64,000 nt of DNA from Devosia ginsengisoli (GTDB lineage Bacteria; Pseudomonadota; Alphaproteobacteria; Rhizobiales; Devosiaceae), in assembly GCF_007859655.1 (NCBI RefSeq), contig NZ_CP042304.1:1116001-1180000 (forward strand), given 5' to 3'. Below are positions 47,259 to 57,707 of this stretch, piece after piece (within the stretch, counting starts at the first letter, position 1; every line of letters begins with the position of its first letter). Below the pieces are notes generated by a model that worked only from the letters and a program-made list of their open reading frames with translations, was not told the DNA's origin and did not search any database. A program made the position numbers and the translations under genes.

Positions 47259-47663
47259 TCAGCTCTCCAGGATTTCTTGGGCGCCGGGCATGGTGGCCAC
47301 GCGGCGAAGGTCTGTGTTGAAGGCGAATTGCGCGGGTATGACGCGCGGATCGTTGATCAGCCGCGGTTCGGCCGATGCGGTGGCCGCGGCCGGCGTCTGG
47401 TTGCTGACCCAGCCGCTCAGGATCAGGCCGAGCAGCAGGAAGACGATGAAAGCGATCACCGAGCGCTTGTAGATAATGAGCGACGGCGCCGCCGCAGCGC
47501 CCGCCTTGGCTTCGAGCTGGGAAAATTTCCACCAGCCCAGCGGCATGAACCCGGCCAGATCAGCGCCGGCAGGCGCCGCTCGCACGATGGCGACGGCCTG
47601 AATGACCGCCACGACCAGCGCGAGCACTGCGAAAAGCACGATGACGCCGAGCAGGACGCTCAT
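47259..47663 (-). CDS. Small membrane protein of unknown function inside the PDH operon
   Basis: A 134-residue protein with an N-terminal transmembrane helix (residues 4-28), a second helix near 66-86 after the KRS motif, and a C-terminal soluble tail of about 45 residues. I recognise no family. The stop lies one base from the pdhB start and the start is eight bases from the pdhA end, so it must be co-expressed with the pyruvate dehydrogenase genes. A Gly/Trp-rich patch ([11 protein letters not shown]) sits between the helices. A membrane tether or assembly factor is conceivable but not shown. Confidence 0.75.
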   Translation of the reverse strand: MSVLLGVIVLFAVLALVVAVIQAVAIVRAAPAGADLAGFMPLGWWKFSQLEAKAGAAAAPSLIIYKRSVIAFIVFLLLGLILSGWVSNQTPAAATASAEPRLINDPRVIPAQFAFNTDLRRVATMPGAQEILES

Positions 47664-47671
47664 GGCTCGCC

Positions 47672-48691
47672 TCAGGCGCTGACTGTGATGTCGGTCCAGA
47701 GTTCGGACGCATCCGGCTCGGGATCGTTGGTCGCAAAGTCAGCGGCTTCGGTGACGATGGCGCGAATGTCGTTCTCGATCTTCTTGAGCTCGTCCTCGGT
47801 CTGGAACCCGCCCTCGATCAGCCGCCCCTTGACCTGCTCGATCGGGTCGCGCTCCTGCCGGTACTTGGTCACTTCGTCCTTGGTGCGATACTTCGCCGGG
47901 TCGGACATGGAATGGCCCCGATAGCGATAGGTCAGCATTTCGAGGATGAATGGGCCCTTGCCCGAGCGGGCATGCTCGATAGCGCGGCGGGCCGCGTCAT
48001 AGACCATGCGCACATCCATGCCGTCGACCTGCTCGCCCGGAATATCGAAGCTCAGGCCGCGCTGGGAGAAATCGGTGGTCGCCGCGGCCCGCTCGATCGA
48101 GGTGCCCATGGCGTATTTGTTGTTCTCGATGATGAAGACAACAGGCAGCTTCCACAGCTTGGCCATGTTGAAGCTCTCATAGACCTGGCCCTGGTTGGCC
48201 GCGCCATCGCCGAAATAGGCAATGCTCACCGAATTGTCGCCGCGATATTTGGCGGCAAAGGCCAGCCCTGCCCCCAGCGAGACCTGCGCGCCGACAATGC
48301 CGTTGCCACCGTAGAATTTGTGCTCGTTGCTGAACATGTGCATCGAGCCGCCCTTGCCCTTGGAAAGGCCGCCCTGGCGGCCGGTCAACTCGGCCATCAC
48401 GCCCTTGGGGTCGAGCCCCATGACCAGCATGTGTCCGTGGTCACGATAGCCGGTAATCTGGGCATCCGAGCCCTTTTCCGATGCCATGGTGACGCCGGTC
48501 ACCACCGCTTCCTGGCCGATATAGAGGTGGCAGAAACCGCCGATCAGGCCCATGCCATACATCTGGCCGGCCTTTTCCTCGAAACGCCGGATCAGCAGCA
48601 TTTCGCGATAGGCTTCGAGGTCCTGTTCCTGGCTGAATTCTGGTACGTTGGATTGCGTCTTGGCCTTGCTGGCCACAGGCTTACGCGCCAT
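47672..48691 (-). CDS. pdhA: Pyruvate dehydrogenase E1 alpha subunit
   Basis: A 339-residue E1 alpha. The ThDP motif is GDGAANQGQVYESFN followed by IIENN, the substrate region YRDHGHML, and the phosphorylation-loop-like TYRYRGHSMSDPAKYR. The ATG at 48691 (MARKPVASK) is chosen because it gives the usual N terminus; a longer in-frame start is unneeded. It decarboxylates pyruvate with PdhB and heads the operon pdhA-x-pdhB-pdhC-SGNH-lpdA. Confidence 0.96.
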   Translation of the reverse strand: MARKPVASKAKTQSNVPEFSQEQDLEAYREMLLIRRFEEKAGQMYGMGLIGGFCHLYIGQEAVVTGVTMASEKGSDAQITGYRDHGHMLVMGLDPKGVMAELTGRQGGLSKGKGGSMHMFSNEHKFYGGNGIVGAQVSLGAGLAFAAKYRGDNSVSIAYFGDGAANQGQVYESFNMAKLWKLPVVFIIENNKYAMGTSIERAAATTDFSQRGLSFDIPGEQVDGMDVRMVYDAARRAIEHARSGKGPFILEMLTYRYRGHSMSDPAKYRTKDEVTKYRQERDPIEQVKGRLIEGGFQTEDELKKIENDIRAIVTEAADFATNDPEPDASELWTDITVSA

Positions 48692-48807
48692 GAGGGAACG
48701 CTCCGCATCGAAATGGATTTGCTGCCTGGCCCGATCTGGCCACACTTGCGCATCATAGTGCAAGCAATGCGCAGAAAGCAATGCTCGCCAATGGCGCCGG
48801 ATTGCAG

Positions 48808-49206
48808 CTAAAGCGTTGAATCCGCTTCGATAAGTCGCATTAACTCATCTGTGGCTAATTCTTCGTATTTACCGGAAAGTGGTTCACCGGTAACCGGGTC
48901 GACCATCACCAGAATATCGTCCGCATTGGCCATGTTCAGCAGGGCGCGAGCCCGCTCGGTGATGATGTCGGGGTCCAGCCGCCGCGTATCCATCAGCGTG
49001 GCCCGGTGCCGATAGGCGTCGATCTCGGCCTGCAATGCCGCCGACTTGGCCTTGAACTGATCGATATCGAGCAGGATCTGCGCCCGGTTATCGATACCGA
49101 ACTGCCCGCCAATGGCCGAGAAACCGAGATAACCCTGAAACCCGAGCAACGCCACGGTCAGTGCCAAGGGGCGCCAGAGTGCAGGACGTTTGAGACGGGT
49201 GGGCAT
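48808..49206 (-). CDS. ftsB: Septum formation initiator FtsB/DivIC-like protein
   Basis: A 132-residue bitopic membrane protein. It has one N-terminal transmembrane helix (about 13-33), then a coiled coil with FKAKSAALQAEIDAYRHRATLM and a conserved DPDIITERARALLNMA region. It links FtsL and FtsQ in the division site. The position just upstream of pdhA is usual in this class. Residues around NADDILVM match the DivIC/FtsB C-terminal part. Confidence 0.88.
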   Translation of the reverse strand: MPTRLKRPALWRPLALTVALLGFQGYLGFSAIGGQFGIDNRAQILLDIDQFKAKSAALQAEIDAYRHRATLMDTRRLDPDIITERARALLNMANADDILVMVDPVTGEPLSGKYEELATDELMRLIEADSTL

Positions 49207-49305
49207 GGGCTAACCGGAATTGAACCCAGTCATTATGCCTGACAAGGGTTTAACGGGGGGTTGCCATATCGGGGCACACATCCTCTCCACCATCACCAGC
49301 CGTCA

Positions 49306-49381
49306 CCCTCGGGCCTGACCCGAGGGCTCTTCACTTAATGAATGCACCGCAAGTGCAATACCCTCGGGTCAGGCCCGAGGG
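49306..49381. repeat. Perfect 21-bp inverted repeat
   Basis: Arms 49306-49326 and 49361-49381 are exact reverse complements separated by 34 bases; each arm is itself nearly palindromic (CCCTCGGG...CCCGAGGG). It fills much of the 233-base gap between the ftsB start and the Dabb gene end. No gene is visible in the gap. It is likely a dispersed palindromic element that can fold into one long or two short hairpins. Confidence 0.75.
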
Positions 49382-49439
49382 CGACGATCCAGTTTGGGAG
49401 AGGCTGGCGGTGCCCCATCTCGCCGTTCAGGCCACGCCC

Positions 49440-49730
49440 TCACACCGGCACGTAATCGATCTCCAGGAACCGCCCCACCTCCGGCACCCAGCGGTCCCGT
49501 ACGAAGGCCACATGATCGGGGTGGTCATTATACCCCGCATAGGCCGCCTGGTCGGTGAATTCCATCGAGAAGCCGAACGCATAGTCGTTCTTGGGACTGA
49601 CCTGCCGCAACTGTTCGAATTTCTCGACACCCGGAATCGCGGCCAGCACGAGGGCATCGCGCAGGAACGCCCCCTCCTCCGCCGACCCCGCCTCATGCTT
49701 CAGCGAAAACACCACGGTATGACGGATCAT
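49440..49730 (-). CDS. Dabb (stress-responsive A/B barrel) domain protein
   Basis: A 96-residue ferredoxin-like dimeric barrel. It begins [11 protein letters not shown] and has PKNDYAFGFSMEF and the helix-turn DHPDHVAFVRDRW, the Dabb family pattern. The ATG overlaps the maeB stop (ATGA), so it is translated with maeB. Members bind small ligands or act as small isomerases or cyclases; no function can be assigned. Confidence 0.88.
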   Translation of the reverse strand: MIRHTVVFSLKHEAGSAEEGAFLRDALVLAAIPGVEKFEQLRQVSPKNDYAFGFSMEFTDQAAYAGYNDHPDHVAFVRDRWVPEVGRFLEIDYVPV

Positions 49731-52012
49731 CCCTCCGCTCCGATCGCTTCCGTCGCCGCAATGGCCGCCATATTGACGATGCCGCGGCTGGTGGTCGATG
49801 GCGCCAGGATATGCGCCGGCGATTTCGGCCCCATCAGGATCGGGCCAACCGACAGCGCATTGTTCATCTCCTTGAGCAGCGTCATGGACAGGTTCGCCGC
49901 ATCGAGATTGGGGAAGATCAGCAAGTTGGCTTCACCGCCCAGCACGCTGTCGGGGATATAGCGCTCGCGCAGCCCCTGGTTCAGCGCCAGGTCGCCCTGC
50001 ATTTCGCCTTCCACGATCAACTCGGGCGCCACCACCTTGAGCTTGTCATAGGCTTCCCGCATCTTGAATGCACTGTCGCCCTCGCGTGAGCCGAAATTGG
50101 AATAGCTCAGCAGCGCCACCCGGGCTTCGATATTGAAGCGCTTGAGGTGGTTGCGCGCCTGCAGAGCGATGCCGACGATCTCGTCGGCCGTCGGCTCCTG
50201 GTTCATATAGGTGTCGGCCAGGAAGAAGGCTCCCCGCGGCATGATCAGCATGGAAAGCGCCGAAACATTTGCCACGCCATCCTGCAGTCCGATGATTGAG
50301 CGGATGTCGCGCACATGCTTGATGAACCGCCCCTGCAACCCGCAGATCAGCGCATCGGCTTCCCCGCGCTTTACCGCCAGCGCGCCGATGACAGTCGTAT
50401 TGGTGCGCACCACCTGCCGCGCTGTATCCGGCGTCACGCCGTCACGGCCGACCAGCGAATGGAACAGGCTCACATAGTCGCGGTACCGCGGATCGTCCTC
50501 GGGGTTGATGACCTCGAAATCCACGCCCGGCCGCAAATTGAGCCCGAACCGCTCGATACGCGATTCGATGACGGCCGGACGGCCAATCAGGATGGGCCGC
50601 GCCACGCGCTCTTCGAGCAGCACCTGCGTGGCCCGCAGCACCCGCTCGTCCTCGCCATCGGCAAAGGCGATACGTTTCTGCAGCCCCTGCGCCCGGTCGA
50701 AGATCGGCTTCATCACCAGCCCCGAGCGGAACACGAAGCGGTTGAGACTGTCCATATAGGCGTCCCAGTCGCTGATCGGATTCTTGGCGACGCCCGATTC
50801 CATGGCGGCCCGCGCCACGGCCGGCGCAATGCGCAGCATCAGCCGCTGGTCGAACGGATTGGGAATGATGTGGTCCGGCCCGAACACCGCCGGCGCGCCC
50901 GATGACGACACTTCCAGCGCCGGCTCATGCGCCAGCTTGGCAATGGCCCGCACCGCCGCCAGCTTCATTTCCTCGTTGATGACTGTGGCGCCGACATCGA
51001 GCGCCCCGCGGAAGATGAACGGGAAACACAGGACATTGTTGACCTGGTTGGGATAGTCCGAGCGCCCGGTGCAGACCATGGCGTCGGCCCGTGTCTCCTT
51101 GGCCAGTTCCGGGGTGATTTCCGGGTTGGGATTGGCCAGCGCCAGGATCAATGGCTTGGGCGCCATTTTCACCAGCATGTCCGGCCTCAGCGCACCCGCC
51201 GCCGATAGCCCGAGGAACACATCGGCCCCCTCGATCACCTCGGCAAGCGTCGTCGCGTCGCTGGTGCGGCGGAACTGCCCGCGCCACTTGTCATTGACAT
51301 CATTACGCTTGTGGGTGACCAGGCCATCCTTGTCGGCGACCCAGATATTCTCGTATTTCGCCCCCAAAGCCACCAGCACATTGAGGCAGGCAATAGCCGC
51401 CGCCCCTGCCCCCGAAGCGCAGATCTTGACGTCCTCGATCTTCTTGCCCTTGAGCTCCAGCCCGTTGAGCACCGCCGCGCCGACGATGATGGCCGTGCCA
51501 TGCTGGTCGTCGTGGAACACCGGGATCGGCATGCGCTCGCGCAAAGCCTCCTCGATCTCGAAACAGTCCGGCGCGCGGATATCTTCCAGGTTGATGCCAC
51601 CAAAGGTCGGCCACAACGGCGCCACCGCATCGATGAACTTCTTCGGATCGAGTTCGTCGATCTCGAGATCGAACACATCGATCCCGGCGAATTTCTTGAA
51701 CAGCACCGCCTTGCCTTCCATGACAGGCTTGCTGGCCAGCGCTCCGATATTGCCCAGGCCGAGCACGGCCGTGCCGTTGGAAATAACAGCGACCAGGTTC
51801 TGCCGCGACGTATATTTCGCCACCGTTTCGGGGTGTTCGGCAATTTCCTCGCACGGCGCCGCGACGCCGGGGGAATAGGCCAGCGCCAGATCGCGCTGGT
51901 TGCCCAGCGGCTTGGTCGGCTGGATTTCGAGTTTACCGGGCTTGGGGAATTCGTGGAAGTGGAGCGCGGCTTCGCGCAGGGCGGTCCGCTGTTCGTTGGG
52001 GTCGGTCGTCAC
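49727..52012 (-). CDS. maeB: NADP-dependent malic enzyme with C-terminal phosphotransacetylase-like domain
   Basis: A 761-residue MaeB. The malic enzyme part (1-430) has [18 protein letters not shown] and the nucleotide-binding [10 protein letters not shown]. The C-terminal phosphotransacetylase-like domain (about 440-761) is regulatory in this family and usually senses acetyl-CoA. It converts malate to pyruvate and CO2 with NADPH. Start: GTG at 52012 (MTTDPNEQR). It is encoded with a Dabb protein downstream. The 125-base gap to the EAL gene holds nothing recognised. Confidence 0.95.
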   Translation of the reverse strand: MTTDPNEQRTALREAALHFHEFPKPGKLEIQPTKPLGNQRDLALAYSPGVAAPCEEIAEHPETVAKYTSRQNLVAVISNGTAVLGLGNIGALASKPVMEGKAVLFKKFAGIDVFDLEIDELDPKKFIDAVAPLWPTFGGINLEDIRAPDCFEIEEALRERMPIPVFHDDQHGTAIIVGAAVLNGLELKGKKIEDVKICASGAGAAAIACLNVLVALGAKYENIWVADKDGLVTHKRNDVNDKWRGQFRRTSDATTLAEVIEGADVFLGLSAAGALRPDMLVKMAPKPLILALANPNPEITPELAKETRADAMVCTGRSDYPNQVNNVLCFPFIFRGALDVGATVINEEMKLAAVRAIAKLAHEPALEVSSSGAPAVFGPDHIIPNPFDQRLMLRIAPAVARAAMESGVAKNPISDWDAYMDSLNRFVFRSGLVMKPIFDRAQGLQKRIAFADGEDERVLRATQVLLEERVARPILIGRPAVIESRIERFGLNLRPGVDFEVINPEDDPRYRDYVSLFHSLVGRDGVTPDTARQVVRTNTTVIGALAVKRGEADALICGLQGRFIKHVRDIRSIIGLQDGVANVSALSMLIMPRGAFFLADTYMNQEPTADEIVGIALQARNHLKRFNIEARVALLSYSNFGSREGDSAFKMREAYDKLKVVAPELIVEGEMQGDLALNQGLRERYIPDSVLGGEANLLIFPNLDAANLSMTLLKEMNNALSVGPILMGPKSPAHILAPSTTSRGIVNMAAIAATEAIGAEG

Positions 52013-52137
52013 GCGCAGTCCTCCTCACCCGCCTTGCGTGGTGGCGGGCATAGTATGGGACTGCTTGGTGCCACCAATCGCCGGCGATGAAAAGGGACTA
52101 AGTCCGCGCAGGGCTGTCGCTAAAGCCGAATTATGCG

Positions 52138-53772
52138 TCAGGCGGCGCTGGCAACGATACTCTCGATGCGGCTGCGCGGCGTCGCCGTCGCATGCAGGGC
52201 CGTAGCCAGCTCGCGGAAGGCCCCGATCTTGAGCGCCGGGGCAAAGATATAGCCCTGCGCCTGCACCACGCCCCGCGACCGCAGATAGAGCGCCTGCTCT
52301 TCCGTCTCGACCCCCTCGGCCACGATCTCGCAATCGAGATCCTTGGCCAGCGCGATCAGCCCATCGAGCACCGGAACCTGCGTCGTGCCCGGCTTGACCA
52401 TGTCCACGAAGATGCGGTCGATCTTGATCACATCGACACCCAGCGTGCCGAGATAGGCCAGGTTGGAATGCCCCGTGCCGGCATCGTCCATCGCCAGCCG
52501 CGAGCCCAGCGCATGCAGGCCCGCAATGACGCTATTGGCCACCGCCGAATTGCCCAGCGGATGCCGCTCGGTGATTTCGAACACCAACTGCCGGAAGCCG
52601 ATCGGCGAATTGCCGAAAATAGCCTGCACATCCTCGACAATGCTGTCGTCGCGGAAATGGCCCTCGAACAGGTTGATGGAGATTTTCAGCTCCGGCATCA
52701 TCTGGCTCAGGTCACTAAGGTCGAACTTGACCTGCTGCATCAGCGACAGCGTCATCGGAATGGCCAGCCCCGTCACCTCGGCATAGTCGATGAAGGCGCC
52801 GGGCGGAATCACCTGCCCGTTCTTCTTCTCCCACCGGCACAGCACTTCGCAGCCCATCAGCTCGCCCGTGCGCAGGTTGATGACCGGCTGGTAATAAGGC
52901 TTGATCTCGCCCCGCGCGATCGCCCGCTCCAGATCGAACGCCGGCACGCGCGAGCGCCGAACATAGCCCAGCGACAGCAGCAGCACCACGGCGCTCATCC
53001 CGCAGGCAATCGCCGTGAACACCATGTCGAGATCGGCATAGCTCGCCCGCGCCATGACGAACGGCACGGCATATTCCACCTTGAGCGGCAATTCGCCGGC
53101 AAAACCCTGCGCATAGATGAATTCGGCGCTCGAAGAGCGGCGGTCGAAGGCGCTGGAATCGCCCACTGTCAGCACCGGCGTGCCATTGGTCAGCAACACC
53201 CGCATCATCGCGGCACTGGCCAGCCCCTGCGCCAACCCGTCCGAGGTCTGCCCCATCAGCGGCACGAAGGCCGACACAAGGCGCGTCTGGCCAAAGGTCT
53301 GGGTAATCTTGAGCGCCGGCATATCCAGCCCACCAAGCTGGACCAGGGTAATGGACTCCGTCCGCCCCGGCACCGGCAGGCTTTCCGACAGCGGTGAATA
53401 GACGACATTGCGCCCGAAGGCGTCGCAATACTGCACGCCATCCGAATTTTCGACCAGCACCTGCTTCAAATTGAGACTGGATTCGATTTCGCGCTGCACA
53501 TTGGCCACGAAGGTCGGCGTACACAGCGACGGGCTCTCCGCCAGGACGCGCCGCAGCGAGGCAATGGCGTCATTCACACCAATTTCAATTTGTGAGGTAA
53601 TGGCGCCAACATTCTGCTTCGTATCGGCTTTCTCTCTTACGCGGACATAGCCGTCCAGCAGATAATCCACCGCCACGATCGGAACAAACGCCAGCAGCGC
53701 TCCGATCAGCGTCAGGATATGAGAGTATTTGGATTTCAAGATTCGAATCCGAAAACACCAGTCGACTGCCAA
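52138..53772 (-). CDS. CSS-motif EAL-domain cyclic-di-GMP phosphodiesterase
   Basis: About 544 residues. An N-terminal helix (about 18-38), a periplasmic CSS-type sensor (about 40-245) with Cys near 83 and 116, a second helix (about 255-275), then an EAL domain. The metal and catalytic residues are present: EVLCRW for EAL, Asn in SINLF, FEITER, DDAGTG, KIDRIFVD and AEGVET. CSS-EAL enzymes degrade c-di-GMP and are controlled by periplasmic disulfide state. The start is uncertain: TTG at 53772 is the longest option and no ATG precedes the first helix. Confidence 0.88.
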   Translation of the reverse strand: MAVDWCFRIRILKSKYSHILTLIGALLAFVPIVAVDYLLDGYVRVREKADTKQNVGAITSQIEIGVNDAIASLRRVLAESPSLCTPTFVANVQREIESSLNLKQVLVENSDGVQYCDAFGRNVVYSPLSESLPVPGRTESITLVQLGGLDMPALKITQTFGQTRLVSAFVPLMGQTSDGLAQGLASAAMMRVLLTNGTPVLTVGDSSAFDRRSSSAEFIYAQGFAGELPLKVEYAVPFVMARASYADLDMVFTAIACGMSAVVLLLSLGYVRRSRVPAFDLERAIARGEIKPYYQPVINLRTGELMGCEVLCRWEKKNGQVIPPGAFIDYAEVTGLAIPMTLSLMQQVKFDLSDLSQMMPELKISINLFEGHFRDDSIVEDVQAIFGNSPIGFRQLVFEITERHPLGNSAVANSVIAGLHALGSRLAMDDAGTGHSNLAYLGTLGVDVIKIDRIFVDMVKPGTTQVPVLDGLIALAKDLDCEIVAEGVETEEQALYLRSRGVVQAQGYIFAPALKIGAFRELATALHATATPRSRIESIVASAA

Positions 53773-53840
53773 TCGGTACCAACCAGCATTTAACGGATCA
53801 TTAACGCTGATTAACCGATCGCAAATCGCGGGAGCGCACT

Positions 53841-54113
53841 ATGAACCAGGCCTGGCCGGCGACGCCCTTCGCCCATCTCGTGCCCGAGCGGAACTATGTG
53901 GTGATACGGGCCTTCCGCGACTACGATGGCGCCGACCATCCCATCGGCGAAAGCTGGACCTTCATCGGCTCCAGCTTCCTGCCTTATGATGACGGCCTGT
54001 CGCTCTTCGCCGTGATCCACGGCCAACGCCACCAGGTCCGCATGCAATGGCGCGACGAGGAACAGGGCCCGATCATCGACAATCTCAGCGCCTATCTGCA
54101 GCCAAAGAAATAG
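53841..54113 (+). CDS. DUF3601 domain protein
   Basis: A 90-residue protein beginning MNQAWPATPF, with a compact beta-rich body: YVVIRAFRDYDG, HPIGESWTFIGSSFLPYDDGLSLF and EQGPIIDNLSAYL. This pattern is that of the DUF3601 family, small cytoplasmic proteins without known activity. The ATG has GGGAG upstream. It diverges from the EAL gene and converges with aspS. Confidence 0.8.
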   Translation: MNQAWPATPFAHLVPERNYVVIRAFRDYDGADHPIGESWTFIGSSFLPYDDGLSLFAVIHGQRHQVRMQWRDEEQGPIIDNLSAYLQPKK

Positions 54114-54135
54114 GCGGCCCCAACGGGACCGCCTA
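54111..54135. terminator. Bidirectional hairpin between the DUF3601 gene and aspS
   Basis: TAGGCGG (54111-54117, including the DUF3601 stop) pairs with CCGCCTA (54129-54135), and an inner CCC/GGG extends the stem. Its place in a convergent gap (54114-54202) fits a terminator, though T-runs are weak. Confidence 0.45.
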
Positions 54136-54202
54136 CGGAATTTCCAGAGACCTCATGGTGAGCTTGTCGACCCACGAGGTCGAGGCGAGTAGAGGCCGCC
54201 CT

Positions 54203-55990
54203 CTACTGCACGTTCAGCCTGATGCTCAGCTCGCGCAACTGCTTGGCCGAAGCCTGGCTCGGTGCGCCCATCAGCAGGTCTTCGGCCTGCTGGTTCATCG
54301 GGAAGGCCGTGATTTCGCGCAGGTTCTGCACGCCGCACAGCAGCATCACGATGCGATCCACGCCGAAAGCCGCGCCGCCATGCGGCGGAGCGCCATACTG
54401 GAAGGCGCGATAAAGCCCGCCAAACTGCTCCTCAACCTCGTCGCGGCTCTTGCCGGTCAGTTCGAACGCCTTGACCATGGTCTCGGGCAACTGGTTACGG
54501 ATCGACCCGGAGGCGATTTCGTAGCCATTGCACACGGCGTCATACTGATACGCCTTGATGGTCAGCGGATCCTGGCTGTTGAGCGCATCGATCCCGCCCT
54601 GCGGCATGGAGAAGGGATTATGCGCGAAGTCCACGCGCTTTTCCTCTTCGCTCCACTCGTAGAACGGGAAGTCGACGATCCAGCACAATGCGAACTGCTC
54701 GGTATCCACCACGCCCAGGTCCGTACCCGCCTTGGTGCGGGCATCGCCGGCAAACCGGTAGAACTTTTCCGGCCGCCCGCAGACGAAGAACACGGCATCA
54801 CCGTCCTCAAGCCCGAGCTGCGCTTTGATGGCCGCCGTCCGTTCCTCGCCGATATTCTTGGCGATGGGGCCGGAGCCCTGCCCGTCCTTGAAGAAAATAT
54901 AGCCCAGACCCGGCTGGCCCTCGCCCTGCGCCCAGGCATTCATGCGGTCACAGAATGCCCGGCCGATCGGCTCGGCACCCGCCTTGTTCTTGGCCGGAAT
55001 GGCCCAGACTTCCACCTTGGGATCGACCTCGATCTGCCCGGCAAACACCTTGAATCCTGACCCGGCGAAATGCTCGGTCACCGCCTGCATTTCGATCGGG
55101 TTGCGCAGGTCCGGCTTGTCCGAACCATATTTGCGGATCGCCGTGTCATAGGGAATGCGCGGCCAGTCCTTGGTCACGCGCTTGCCCTCGGCAAACTGCT
55201 CGAAAATATCAGTGATGACAGGCGTCATCGTGTCCCACACATCTTCCTGGGTGACGAAGCTCATCTCCAGGTCGAGCTGGTAGAATTCGCCCGGCAGCCG
55301 GTCGGCGCGCGGATCCTCGTCGCGGAAGCATGGCGCAATCTGGAAATAGCGGTCAAAGCCCGCCACCATCAGCAACTGCTTATACTGCTGCGGCGCCTGC
55401 GGCAGCGCGAAGAACTTGCCGGGATGGATGCGTGACGGCACGAGGAAATCGCGCGCGCCTTCCGGCGAACTCGCCGTCAGGATCGGTGTCGAATATTCGG
55501 CAAAACCCTGCTCGGCCATGCCCGATCGCATTGCCGCGATCACCTTGGTGCGCTTGACCAGGTTGGCATGCAGCTTCTCGCGGCGCAGGTCGAGGAAGCG
55601 GTAGCGCAGACGGATGTCCTCGGGATATTCCGCATCGCCGAATACCGGCAGCGGCAATTCCTTGGCCGCCGACAGCACTTCGATCTCGCGGATGAATACT
55701 TCAATCGTGCCGGTGGGCAGGTTCGGGTTCACCGCCGCCGCATCACGCAGTTTCACTTCGCCATCAATGCGGATCACCCATTCCGAGCGCACCTTTTCGG
55801 CAGCGGCGAAAGCGGGAGAATCAGGGTCGATGACGGCCTGCGTCACCCCGTAATGGTCGCGCAGGTCGATAAACAGCAGGCCGCCATGGTCGCGGATGCG
55901 ATGCACCCAGCCGCTCAGGCGCACGGTCTGGCCGGCTTCCTTGGCAGTGAGGGCCCCGCAGGTATGCGAGCGGTAGCGATGTGAGGTCAT
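54203..55990 (-). CDS. aspS: Aspartyl-tRNA synthetase
   Basis: A 595-residue class IIb synthetase. It has an N-terminal OB-fold anticodon domain ([25 protein letters not shown]), the motif-2 region ([11 protein letters not shown]), the bacterial GAD insert (about 290-420) and the class II motif-3 [14 protein letters not shown]. The ATG at 55990 ([12 protein letters not shown]) is preferred to a 29-codon upstream extension. The bacterial-type enzyme may also charge tRNA-Asn in genomes lacking AsnRS. Confidence 0.96.
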   Translation of the reverse strand: MTSHRYRSHTCGALTAKEAGQTVRLSGWVHRIRDHGGLLFIDLRDHYGVTQAVIDPDSPAFAAAEKVRSEWVIRIDGEVKLRDAAAVNPNLPTGTIEVFIREIEVLSAAKELPLPVFGDAEYPEDIRLRYRFLDLRREKLHANLVKRTKVIAAMRSGMAEQGFAEYSTPILTASSPEGARDFLVPSRIHPGKFFALPQAPQQYKQLLMVAGFDRYFQIAPCFRDEDPRADRLPGEFYQLDLEMSFVTQEDVWDTMTPVITDIFEQFAEGKRVTKDWPRIPYDTAIRKYGSDKPDLRNPIEMQAVTEHFAGSGFKVFAGQIEVDPKVEVWAIPAKNKAGAEPIGRAFCDRMNAWAQGEGQPGLGYIFFKDGQGSGPIAKNIGEERTAAIKAQLGLEDGDAVFFVCGRPEKFYRFAGDARTKAGTDLGVVDTEQFALCWIVDFPFYEWSEEEKRVDFAHNPFSMPQGGIDALNSQDPLTIKAYQYDAVCNGYEIASGSIRNQLPETMVKAFELTGKSRDEVEEQFGGLYRAFQYGAPPHGGAAFGVDRIVMLLCGVQNLREITAFPMNQQAEDLLMGAPSQASAKQLRELSIRLNVQ

Positions 55991-56190
55991 GTCGAAACTC
56001 TGGGAAAAGGCCTGAATCTTGGGCGGGAAAAGCGCATGGGAGCCCCCGCTTGTCAAGGCGGACGCGCCCCGAAGCATGCCGGCTCACCGCCCGCGCGCTA
56101 ACCCTTCCGGAACACTCAACAAATCCTGTATGGAGTGGACCTGCTGCACCTGCTAGGAAGAATATTGACGAATTTGAGACGGACGCCGGT

Positions 56191-57360
56191 ATGGACCTCA
56201 TAGTTTCCACAGATGTGCTCGCCGCTTTCTGCGAGCGCGCTGCCAAGTTTGATTTTGTGACGGTTGATACCGAATTCCTGCGCGAAACCACTTACTGGCC
56301 GAAACTCTGCCTTATTCAGGCGGCGACCGATGACGAAGCGGTGTTGATCGACCCGCTGGCGCCCGACCTCGACCTGTCGAGCTTCTTCGAGCTTTTGGCC
56401 AATCCTGCTATCACCAAGGTCTTCCACGCCGCACGGCAGGATATCGAGATATTCGTCAAGCTGACCGGCAAGGTCCCGGTCAATCTCTTCGATACCCAGA
56501 TCGCCGCCAGCGTCTGCGGCTTCGGCGACAGCGTGTCCTACGACAATCTGGTGCGCTCCATCACCAATGTCGAACTCGACAAATCCTCCCGCTTCACCGA
56601 CTGGTCGGCTCGCCCCCTGAGTGAAAAGCAGCGCCTCTACGCCGTGGCCGACGTCACCCACCTGCGCGACATCTACCGCGAATTGCGCAAGCAGGTCGAC
56701 GCCACCCGGCGTTGGGACTGGGTCGAGGACGAACTGGGCGTGCTGCGCAGCATCGACACCTATGTCGTCCAGCCCGAGCAGGCCTGGGAACGCCTCAAGA
56801 TGAAGATCAATCGTCCGCGCGACCTGGCGGCTCTGAAAAAGCTCGCCGCCTGGCGCGAAAAGCGCGCCCAGGACAGCGACCAGCCGCGCAGCCGCGTCCT
56901 CAAGGACGATGTGCTGTTCGAACTGGCCATGCAGCGCCCGCTGACCGCAGATGCCTTCGAAAAGCTCCGCGCCGTTCCGCGCGGCTTCGGCCGTTCTTCG
57001 GCCGCTGCCGAAATCATGGCCCTGCTGAAAGATGTCGAGGCTCTGCCCAAATCCGACCTGCCCACCATGCCCGAGCGCTATCGCGGCCCCTCGCCCAAAG
57101 GCGCCGTCGGCGACCTCATCCGTGTGCTGCTGAAATCGGTCGCCGAACAACACGGCGTCGCCGCCCGCATCCTGGCCACCTCCGACGATATCGACGCCCT
57201 GGTGCTTGACGACGAAGCCGACGTCCCCGCCCTCAAGGGCTGGCGCCGCAAGCTCTTCGGCGACAAGGCCCTCGACATCAAGCACGGCCGCATCGGCCTC
57301 GTCGCCACCCGCAAGGGCGTCCTGGAATTCGCCGTCAAGGACGCAACGCCGGCTGAGTAG
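56191..57360 (+). CDS. rnd: Ribonuclease D
   Basis: A 389-residue RNase D. The 3'-5' exonuclease (DEDDy) domain has VDTEFLRE, the FHAARQDIE motif and YAVADVTHL. It is followed by an HRDC domain (about 210-290) and a C-terminal helical part. It trims tRNA 3' ends. The ATG at 56191 (MDLIVSTDVLAAF) gives the family's normal start; a 70-codon extension overlapping aspS is not supported. It diverges from aspS. Confidence 0.94.
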   Translation: MDLIVSTDVLAAFCERAAKFDFVTVDTEFLRETTYWPKLCLIQAATDDEAVLIDPLAPDLDLSSFFELLANPAITKVFHAARQDIEIFVKLTGKVPVNLFDTQIAASVCGFGDSVSYDNLVRSITNVELDKSSRFTDWSARPLSEKQRLYAVADVTHLRDIYRELRKQVDATRRWDWVEDELGVLRSIDTYVVQPEQAWERLKMKINRPRDLAALKKLAAWREKRAQDSDQPRSRVLKDDVLFELAMQRPLTADAFEKLRAVPRGFGRSSAAAEIMALLKDVEALPKSDLPTMPERYRGPSPKGAVGDLIRVLLKSVAEQHGVAARILATSDDIDALVLDDEADVPALKGWRRKLFGDKALDIKHGRIGLVATRKGVLEFAVKDATPAE

Positions 57361-57401
57361 CCCAGGTTGGAGTCTGCACCGCGCGCTGCTATATTCTAGC
57401 C

Positions 57402-57707
57402 ATGCGTAACCTGAGCCGTGAAAAACTCCTGGCCGAACTGCGCGCTCTCCGCCCCGAACTGGAGCGGGAGGGTGTGAGTCATCTCGGCCTTTTCGGCTCT
57501 CGTGCCCGTGGCGACAACCGCCAGGACAGCGACATTGATCTGCTCATGGACCTGAGCCCTGGCGAGAGTCTTTCCCTGCTGGACATCATTGGTATTGGAC
57601 ATCGGGTGGAGGATCGGGTCGGGCTTCCCACGCACATCGTGTTGCGCCGCAGTGCTCCAGAGCGCTTTCTGACCCGCACTGCACCCGACGAGGTTTCCGT
57701 CTTCTGA
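57402..57707 (+). CDS. MntA-type nucleotidyltransferase antitoxin
   Basis: A 101-residue minimal nucleotidyltransferase. The signature GSx10DxD is exact: GSRARGDNRQDSDID (residues about 32-46). A conserved third acidic position and a C-terminal helix follow. MntA antitoxins add AMP groups to the HepT (HEPN) toxin and silence it. It sits 41 bases after rnd, and its stop overlaps the hepT start (TGATG), the standard arrangement for a type VII toxin-antitoxin pair. Confidence 0.88.
   Translation: MRNLSREKLLAELRALRPELEREGVSHLGLFGSRARGDNRQDSDIDLLMDLSPGESLSLLDIIGIGHRVEDRVGLPTHIVLRRSAPERFLTRTAPDEVSVF

Noticed and set aside
42245..49381. CRISPR array from the repeated palindromes
   Set aside because: The palindromes are single composite elements, not regularly spaced direct repeats with spacers, and there are no cas genes.
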